The notes under the pieces were generated by a model. It was not told the origin of the DNA. It saw only the letters and a program-made list of their open reading frames with translations, and did not search any database. From Hyphomicrobiaceae bacterium (lineage in GTDB: Bacteria > Pseudomonadota > Alphaproteobacteria > Rhizobiales > Hyphomicrobiaceae), in contig JAJFHI010000095.1 in the NCBI GenBank assembly GCA_021775715.1, forward strand, positions 1 through 11,695: 11,695 nt of DNA, in the 5' to 3' direction. The position numbers and the translations under genes are program-made. Below are positions 6,623 through 11,695 of the stretch, piece after piece. The stretch's first letter is position 1, and every line of letters starts with the position of its first letter.

Positions 6623-8694
6623 TACCGCTCGGCGAGCGCCCAGCTGCCCGGGCTCTGTTCGCGAACAAGGCGCATCTGGTCACGAACCTTCTTTACCCCA
6701 AGTGCTTCGGCGTGATGCATTGGTCCGCCGCGCCATCGGGGAAAGCCATATCCATGGATTTTTACGACATCGACGTCCAAGTCGCGTTCGGCGATACCTT
6801 CCTCAACGATACGCGCGCCTTCATTGGCCAAAACGGCGATGAGCCGCGATTGAATTTCTGTGTCTTCGAATGTTCGTCGTGTGATGCCGTGCTCGGCTGA
6901 GTATGCATTGATCAGCACCTGCACCGTCTCATCCGGCACTGGTGAGCGGTTGCCGTCTTCGTAGCGATACCAACCTTTGCCCGTGCGTTGACCCAGTCTC
7001 TCCAACTCACACAGTTGATCGGCTATTGCGACGTAGCGTTCTTTTGGGTCGCGCGTCGCAGCTTGTCGCTTGCGGTTCGCCCAGGCAATTTGCAGGCCCG
7101 TTAGATCTTGCAGTTCGTAAGGGCCCATTGGCATGCCGAATGCGCGCATCGCACCATCGATCTCTTTCGGCAGTGCGCCGTCTGCCAGCATGTAGTCAGC
7201 CTGGCGGCGATAGGCAGCAAGCATTCGGTTGCCGATAAAGCCGTCGCAAATTCCGGACAAGACACTTGTTTTTCGCAGACGCTTGGCCAGTTCAAAGCTG
7301 GTCGCTAAAACGGCTTTGCTCGTCTGCGGTAGCCTTACGATCTCCAGTAACTTCATAATATGTGCGGGCGAGAAAAAATGCAGACCGACAACGCGGTCCG
7401 GATTGGCAATGCTGTCCGCAATCTCGCGGGGATCAAGGTAGGAGGTGTTTGTCGCGATGATTGCATCATTGCGCATGTGCTGAGCCAGTGAGCGAAACAC
7501 GGACTGTTTGACGGCGAGGTCTTCAAATACCGCCTCAATAGCGACGTCTGCCTCGTAGCTCGCGGCATAGTCATCGCCGACCATGAGCGCTGCCCGTTGC
7601 TTGTCGAAAACAGTTGCATTAATTTTTCCGCGCTTAAGAGCGCCTTGCAGAATGGTCTCAACGCGGGCACGGCCAGCGTCAGCGGCGCCGATATCGCGTT
7701 CGATCAGCCGCACTTTGAAGCCAGCATTAAGACATGCAGAGGCAATGCCGGCGCCCATCAATCCTCCACCGACAACAGCTATTGTATCCAGCGGCGAAGA
7801 ACTCGTGCCGGTGATGGCTGTTGGGTGCGCGGCCGCACGCTCGGAGAAAAAGACGTGGCGCAACGCTATCGATTGATCGCTGTATCGCAACTTGAGGTGC
7901 AGAGCACGCTCACGCGGCTGGCCTTCATCGAAAGACAACTTCGTTGCCCACTCTACTGCGTCAAGATTGAGATTAGGGGCCGCTGCCCCTTTGGCAGATT
8001 TTTTTATCGCCTCTCGCTTCGCGTCAAAGAAGCCGTCTTCGAAAGACGCGACCGAACGCTGGCTAACGGGTATTGATTTTGAATTTACGCCTTCGAGGAA
8101 TATCCGCGCCTGCGCATCAACATCGCCGTCGATGACCCGATCCAGACCTCCGGCCTCGAACAACGATTGAGCTGCGATCAGCCGGCCCGAACTTGCCAGG
8201 TCAGCGGCTAATTCAACACCGACAAGGCGTGGCAAAAACTGTGTGCCACCGGCTCCGGGAACAAGGCCGAGATTGACCTCTGGCAACCCGAAGCGAGCAC
8301 CTTTATCTGCGATGCGATAATCGCACGCCATTGCCAGTTCGAAACCACCACCGAGAACGGTGCCAAACAAAACCGCCACCCAAATGGTGGGGCTGTGCTG
8401 GAGTGCGATACAGATGTCTGGTAGATGCGGTTCTTGTGGGGGCTTACCAAATTCTGAAACATCGCCCCCGGCAACAAAAGTTCGTCCGGCACAACGGATG
8501 AGACCCTTGTTGCATTGATCGGCTTCGGCCGATCGTATGGCATGGAGTAAGCCAGTGCGCACAGCAGTCGACGTCGCATTGACCGGTGGATTGTCGATGG
8601 TGACAATCGCCAAATCGCCTTCTCGCTGATAGTCTACGAGTTTCGTCAAACTAAAGATCCCCCGAGTGCGGATTGAACGTCCGCTTTTTTCCAT
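6598..8694 (-). CDS. Bifunctional enoyl-CoA hydratase / 3-hydroxyacyl-CoA dehydrogenase
   Basis: The 698-residue protein is a FadB/FadJ-like multifunctional enzyme. The N-terminal crotonase domain (about 17-200) has both hydratase glutamates: Glu119 in GGGFELAMACDYRIA and Glu139 in LPEVNLGLVPGAGGTQ. The NAD-binding dehydrogenase domain starts near 303 with VVGGGLMGAGIA (308-319), has the catalytic His439 in VVGLHFFSPAH and Glu451 in LLEIV, and is followed by C-terminal HADH domains (about 483-580 and 610-690). It would hydrate 2,3-enoyl-CoA and oxidise the 3-hydroxyacyl-CoA; in this setting the likely substrate is 2,3-dehydroadipyl-CoA, giving 3-oxoadipyl-CoA (inference; ordinary beta-oxidation is the alternative). 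The ATG at 8694 lacks an RBS; a TTG at 8649 (codon 16, LTKLVDY) has GGGGGA eight bases upstream and gives a more typical N-terminus. It diverges from the isomerase gene. Confidence 0.93.
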   Translation of the reverse strand: MEKSGRSIRTRGIFSLTKLVDYQREGDLAIVTIDNPPVNATSTAVRTGLLHAIRSAEADQCNKGLIRCAGRTFVAGGDVSEFGKPPQEPHLPDICIALQHSPTIWVAVLFGTVLGGGFELAMACDYRIADKGARFGLPEVNLGLVPGAGGTQFLPRLVGVELAADLASSGRLIAAQSLFEAGGLDRVIDGDVDAQARIFLEGVNSKSIPVSQRSVASFEDGFFDAKREAIKKSAKGAAAPNLNLDAVEWATKLSFDEGQPRERALHLKLRYSDQSIALRHVFFSERAAAHPTAITGTSSSPLDTIAVVGGGLMGAGIASACLNAGFKVRLIERDIGAADAGRARVETILQGALKRGKINATVFDKQRAALMVGDDYAASYEADVAIEAVFEDLAVKQSVFRSLAQHMRNDAIIATNTSYLDPREIADSIANPDRVVGLHFFSPAHIMKLLEIVRLPQTSKAVLATSFELAKRLRKTSVLSGICDGFIGNRMLAAYRRQADYMLADGALPKEIDGAMRAFGMPMGPYELQDLTGLQIAWANRKRQAATRDPKERYVAIADQLCELERLGQRTGKGWYRYEDGNRSPVPDETVQVLINAYSAEHGITRRTFEDTEIQSRLIAVLANEGARIVEEGIAERDLDVDVVKIHGYGFPRWRGGPMHHAEALGVKKVRDQMRLVREQSPGSWALAERYQVPQKVR

Positions 8695-8730
8695 TCATTA
8701 ATTTGTCAGGCTGTTATCTTGATTGGCAAT

Positions 8731-8760
8731 ACTATATTTACAGCAGTTTGGTTTGTGCAA
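8731..8760 (-). promoter_or_regulatory. Candidate promoter of the hydratase/dehydrogenase gene
   Basis: On the - strand TTGCAC (8755-8760) and TATAGT (8731-8736) are spaced by 18 bases, a reasonable sigma70-type pair. Transcription would begin near 8724, about 30 bases before the ATG at 8694 or 75 before the TTG at 8649. The -35 contains one TGCA; TGCA repeats are described in operators of the BzdR/BoxR regulators, but only one copy is here. An imperfect dyad AATA-CTA-TATT (8728-8738) overlaps the -10. No strong promoter is visible for the divergent + strand pair. Confidence 0.4.
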
Positions 8761-8797
8761 GAGATCGAATGTCGTTGCGGTCATGGAGAAGAAAACG

Positions 8798-9607
8798 ATG
8801 GCTGACACAATCCAAGCGCTGGCGACGAACAATATCGTCGAGATCACGCTCAATCGTCCCGATCGTCTTAACAGCTTCAACGACGTCATGTCTCTTGCGC
8901 TGAGGGCTGAGCTTGAGAAAGCACGTGATGATGAAATCTGCCGCGCCGTCCTTATAACAGGATCAGGACGCAGTTTTTGCGCCGGCCGCGATCTTAATAC
9001 ACGCGATCCACGGACGTCCAATGGACCACCCGACCTGGAAAAAAGCCTTACGGAAATTACCAATCCACTTGTTCGCCTCATCCGCGCAATCAACAAACCA
9101 GTTATCTGCGCCGTAAATGGCGTTGCAGCTGGTGCGGGAGCGAATATTGCGCTTGCCTGCGACATTGTTCTGGCAGCCGAAAGCGCGAATTTCATTCAGT
9201 CATTTTCAAAAGTTGGATTGGTTCCAGATGCTGGCGGAAGCTGGGTACTGCCACATCTCATCGGTGAAGCACGTGCCAAGGCCATAACGATGATGGCCAC
9301 TCCGGTTTCAGCAAGGCAGGCGGCAGACTGGGGTATGATCTGGAAAGCGATACCAGACGAAAATCTGATGCAGGAGGCGCGCGATCTTGCGTGCCAGGTC
9401 GCAAGAGGCCCAACGTTCGGACTTGGCATGACAAAGCAGGCTATTCAACTTGCTTCTGACAACAGTTTTGATCAGCAACTTGATCTGGAAGCTGAGCATC
9501 AAGGCCGCTGTGGACGCTCGTCGGACTACGCAGAAGGTGTGACGGCATTCCTGGAAAAAAGGCCCGCAGAATTCACAGGGCGCGAAAAACAGAATGAGGA
9601 AAAATAG
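8798..9607 (+). CDS. paaG: PaaG-type enoyl-CoA isomerase (crotonase family)
   Basis: The 269-residue crotonase-fold protein closely resembles PaaG, the ring 1,2-epoxyphenylacetyl-CoA isomerase that also shifts the double bond of 3,4-dehydroadipyl-CoA to the 2,3 position. Diagnostic stretches are SFCAGRDLNTRD (59-70), AAGAGANIALACDIVLA (110-126), FIQSFSKVGLVPDAGGSW (132-149) and a C-terminal FLEKRPAEFTGR (251-262). The catalytic Asp of PaaG corresponds to Asp144 in VPDAGG. The two glutamates of classical hydratases are replaced (Asn116, Phe136), which argues for isomerase rather than hydratase activity. I chose the ATG at 8798 because GGAG lies 9 bases upstream; an ATG at 8783 is in frame but lacks spacing. 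The thiolase follows after 3 bases, so the two form an operon. With no paaABC genes visible and BoxR nearby, a role in benzoyl-CoA degradation is likely (inference). Confidence 0.87.
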   Translation: MADTIQALATNNIVEITLNRPDRLNSFNDVMSLALRAELEKARDDEICRAVLITGSGRSFCAGRDLNTRDPRTSNGPPDLEKSLTEITNPLVRLIRAINKPVICAVNGVAAGAGANIALACDIVLAAESANFIQSFSKVGLVPDAGGSWVLPHLIGEARAKAITMMATPVSARQAADWGMIWKAIPDENLMQEARDLACQVARGPTFGLGMTKQAIQLASDNSFDQQLDLEAEHQGRCGRSSDYAEGVTAFLEKRPAEFTGREKQNEEK

Positions 9608-9610
9608 TCC

Positions 9611-10813
9611 ATGAGCGAAGCTTTTCTTTGCGAGGGATTGCGTACGCCTATCGGCCGCTTTGGCGGTGCCCTTTCGATGGTACGTCCGGACGATATGCTT
9701 GCTGGTATCATCGCTGCCGTTGTCGATCAAGCGTCAGGTCTCGACGCAGCGGATATCGAGGATATCATTATGGGCTGTGCCAATCTGGCAGGAGAAGACA
9801 ACCGCAATGTTGCGCGTATGTCAGCGCTACTGGCTGGTCTTCCAGAAAACGTCACGGGCACGACGATCAACCGCTTGTGTGGCTCGGGGCTCGATGCCAT
9901 AGGCACAGCGGCACGAGCAATACGTGCAGGTGAAGGTGATCTATTTCTTGCCGGTGGCGTTGAGAGCATGAGCCGGGCGCCATTCGTAATGCCAAAGGCG
10001 GAAAGCGCATTTTCCCGACGTGCCGAGATTTACGACACCAGCATCGGATGGCGTTTCATCAACAAGAAGATGAAGGCTACCTACGGCGTCGATTCCATGC
10101 CTGAAACGGCAGAGAATGTTGCCGTCGAGTTCAACATCTCGCGTGCAGATCAAGACGCCTTTGCATTACGTTCACAAGAACGCGCGGCGATGGCCATCGC
10201 CCGCGGGCGACTGGCGAAAGAAATAGCGCCCGTAAGGATTCCTCAACGCAATATGGATGCAGTGGTTTTCGACACGGACGAACATCCGCGACCAACAACA
10301 GCAGAAAAGTTGGCCTCACTCGCCACGCCGTTTCGTGACGGCGGTACCGTCACCGCCGGCAATGCGTCTGGCGTCAACGATGGGGCCGCGGCGGTTATCG
10401 TTGCGTCGGGACACGCGATCAAGAAATACAACCTCAAGCCAAAGGCCCGCATCACAGGCATGGCAACAGCTGGTGTGCCGCCGCGCATCATGGGCATTGG
10501 ACCGGCGCCAGCTTCAAAAAAATTACTCGAACGTCAGGGCATAACGATCAATAACGTCGACATCATCGAGCTTAACGAGGCCTTCGCCGCGCAGGGCCTG
10601 GCTGTCATGCGCAGTCTTGGTCTTACCGATGATGCAGAACATGTGAACCCAAACGGTGGTGCTATTGCACTTGGCCATCCGCTTGGTATGTCGGGTGCGC
10701 GACTTGCACTAACTGCTGCGATCGAGCTGCAGGAACGCAAGGTAAACCGCGCACTTTGTACGATGTGCATCGGTGTTGGTCAGGGCATTGCACTCACAAT
10801 GGAGCGCGTTTAG
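9611..10813 (+). CDS. pcaF: 3-oxoadipyl-CoA thiolase (PcaF/PaaJ type)
   Basis: The 400-residue thiolase has the exact family length and carries the acylated Cys90 in NRLCGSGLDA, NEAFA (322-326), His356 in ALGHPLG and Cys386 in CTMCIGVGQG. Stretches peculiar to 3-oxoadipyl-CoA thiolases rather than general acetyl-CoA acetyltransferases are visible: MGCANLAGEDNRNVARM (54-70), GGVESMSRAPFVM (115-127), SAFSRRAEIYDTSIGWRFIN (132-151) and YGVDSMPETAENVA (158-171). The enzyme cleaves 3-oxoadipyl-CoA with CoA to succinyl-CoA and acetyl-CoA, the last step of beta-ketoadipate, phenylacetate and box pathways. It starts 3 bases after the isomerase stop (GAGG about 11 bases upstream) and its end overlaps the convergent regulator by 4 bases. 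Which of the three pathways it serves is decided only by context; pcaF and paaJ are equally valid names. Confidence 0.93.
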   Translation: MSEAFLCEGLRTPIGRFGGALSMVRPDDMLAGIIAAVVDQASGLDAADIEDIIMGCANLAGEDNRNVARMSALLAGLPENVTGTTINRLCGSGLDAIGTAARAIRAGEGDLFLAGGVESMSRAPFVMPKAESAFSRRAEIYDTSIGWRFINKKMKATYGVDSMPETAENVAVEFNISRADQDAFALRSQERAAMAIARGRLAKEIAPVRIPQRNMDAVVFDTDEHPRPTTAEKLASLATPFRDGGTVTAGNASGVNDGAAAVIVASGHAIKKYNLKPKARITGMATAGVPPRIMGIGPAPASKKLLERQGITINNVDIIELNEAFAAQGLAVMRSLGLTDDAEHVNPNGGAIALGHPLGMSGARLALTAAIELQERKVNRALCTMCIGVGQGIALTMERV

Positions 10814-11670
10814 CGACGATGTTGGCCCAGGTATTTGGCAATAGATTTGTTCGCTCGGATAGCATCCAGCAAATCTTGTAGACTCTGTGCAACGCTCTGG
10901 CCGGAGGTGTCGACCTCAGTGCTGGCTCGGGCGTACAGTACTTCTCGGCTGGATAGAATATCGCGAAGTTCTTTGAGGGCACTGGAGCTGCCGGCCATTG
11001 GGCGCTCGTCACCTTGCGCACGGACACGATCCATATGCTCGCTCGGTTGCGCGCGAAGCCAAACCGTATGGGTATGTCGGAGAAGATAGTCATAGGTGGT
11101 CGGCTCGGAAACAATACCGCCAGACACAGCCAGCACAACGGCATCGCGTGTCTCAACAATGCGCTCAACTGCTTGGCGTTCAAGCCGCCGGTAGCCCTCC
11201 TGGCCGTATAATGCAAAGATCTCGTTGACTGGTATCCCGCTTGCGTCCTCGATTTCTTTGTTGAGTTCGACGAACGGAATGCCCAGTTCCTCCGCTGCAA
11301 GGAGTCCAAGGGTTGATTTGCCAGACCCGCGCAAACCGATCAGTGCAATGCGCCCGGCCCGTTCAACGCCCGGGCCGTCGCGGTCAAGAACACTCCAAAC
11401 CTGACGTTTCTGTTCAGCGGTTGCTGCTTGGAAAAGCGAGACAAGTGTCACGGTCTCTGAGAGCCAAGGGTCTTCCTCGCCGACCAGCCACTCGAGCGGA
11501 ACGTCGAGTGCCTTCGACACGCGCCACAGCAAGGAGATGGAGATGTTGCCGGTACCGCTTTCCAGTTGCGCGAGATAGCGTTCCGAAACACCGGATGTTT
11601 CAGACAAAACGCGGCGCGAAAGTCCTTTGCGGGACCTGGCAGCGCGTACACGCTGGCCAACCAATCGCAT
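10810..11670 (-). CDS. boxR: BoxR-type regulator: HTH plus shikimate-kinase-like domain (5' end possibly beyond window)
   Basis: The product (286 residues from the ATG at 11670) fuses an XRE-type HTH (about 3-65, with SRRVLSETSGVSERYLAQLE at 18-37) to a shikimate-kinase-like domain (about 106-275). The latter has a Walker A GLRGSGKST (112-120), a VSGGIVSEP loop (182-190) resembling the shikimate-binding Gly motif, and DERPM (221-225) in the lid. This layout is characteristic of BoxR/BzdR, repressors of benzoate degradation that respond to benzoyl-CoA through the kinase-like domain. Neighbouring isomerase and thiolase genes support the role. The frame stays open upstream to the window edge (11695) with residues GNGGDDC before Met1, and the ATG lacks a clear RBS, so the true start may lie outside. 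A plain shikimate kinase is excluded by the HTH fusion. Confidence 0.88.
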   Translation of the reverse strand: MRLVGQRVRAARSRKGLSRRVLSETSGVSERYLAQLESGTGNISISLLWRVSKALDVPLEWLVGEEDPWLSETVTLVSLFQAATAEQKRQVWSVLDRDGPGVERAGRIALIGLRGSGKSTLGLLAAEELGIPFVELNKEIEDASGIPVNEIFALYGQEGYRRLERQAVERIVETRDAVVLAVSGGIVSEPTTYDYLLRHTHTVWLRAQPSEHMDRVRAQGDERPMAGSSSALKELRDILSSREVLYARASTEVDTSGQSVAQSLQDLLDAIRANKSIAKYLGQHRR

Positions 11671-11695
11671 GCAGTCATCGCCACCGTTTCCGGTT

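Noticed and set aside
7597..8076. A 159-codon + strand open frame within the dehydrogenase gene.
   Set aside because: It is antisense to a well-supported conserved protein and shows no domain of its own.
8723..8797. An upstream TTG start extending the isomerase by 25 residues.
   Set aside because: The extension lacks an RBS, overlaps the divergent promoter region and is not family-like; ATG 8798 has GGAG at the right distance.
1..11695. Search by eye for mobile elements, CRISPR repeats, tRNA genes, phage or defence genes.
   Set aside because: No transposase or integrase, no regularly spaced repeats, no tRNA-like structure and no defence domain was seen; the gene content is metabolic, secretion and housekeeping.

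Overview
The window looks like a chromosomal segment of an alphaproteobacterium with moderate to fairly high GC. This is inferred from gene content and protein style (a split general secretion pathway cluster, and BoxR/PcaF/PaaG-type aromatic genes); no rRNA or other phylogenetic marker is present, so the lineage cannot be fixed further. Genes are tightly packed. I see no tRNA, rRNA, CRISPR array, insertion sequence or integrase.

Left third (1-3989): type II secretion (T2SS). The last 18 codons of gspE are followed on the + strand by gspF, gspH, gspI and gspJ, with overlapping or closely spaced starts and stops. The major pseudopilin gene gspG lies on the - strand, abutting gspJ stop to stop with no base between them. 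A short prepilin peptidase gene (gspO type, without the N-terminal methyltransferase domain) lies behind gspG on the - strand. Together these genes encode the inner-membrane platform, four pseudopilins and the enzyme that matures them. gspC, D, K, L and M are not in the window.

Middle (4070-6622): two more - strand genes, a small exported four-cysteine protein of unknown function and a small potassium-channel-like membrane protein with a TVGYGD filter. A 194-base divergent spacer with two stem-loops follows. Then comes a + strand selO gene (pseudokinase-fold protein AMPylase) with all catalytic residues and both redox cysteines.

Right half (6598-11695): an aromatic-acid lower pathway. A - strand bifunctional enoyl-CoA hydratase/3-hydroxyacyl-CoA dehydrogenase diverges from a + strand pair, a PaaG-type isomerase and a PcaF-type 3-oxoadipyl-CoA thiolase. 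A - strand BoxR-type regulator (HTH fused to a shikimate-kinase-like domain) follows and runs to the window edge. The three enzymes could take 3,4-dehydroadipyl-CoA to succinyl-CoA plus acetyl-CoA. With BoxR alongside, this suggests aerobic benzoate degradation through benzoyl-CoA epoxidation (box pathway), with the upper boxABCD genes probably outside the window.

I did not find a convincing, wholly new system. The points most worth following are the BoxR-linked lower pathway, the inverted gspG with its minimal peptidase, the 25-base antiparallel overlap that encodes the redox C-terminus of SelO, and the uncharacterised exported Cys-rich protein.
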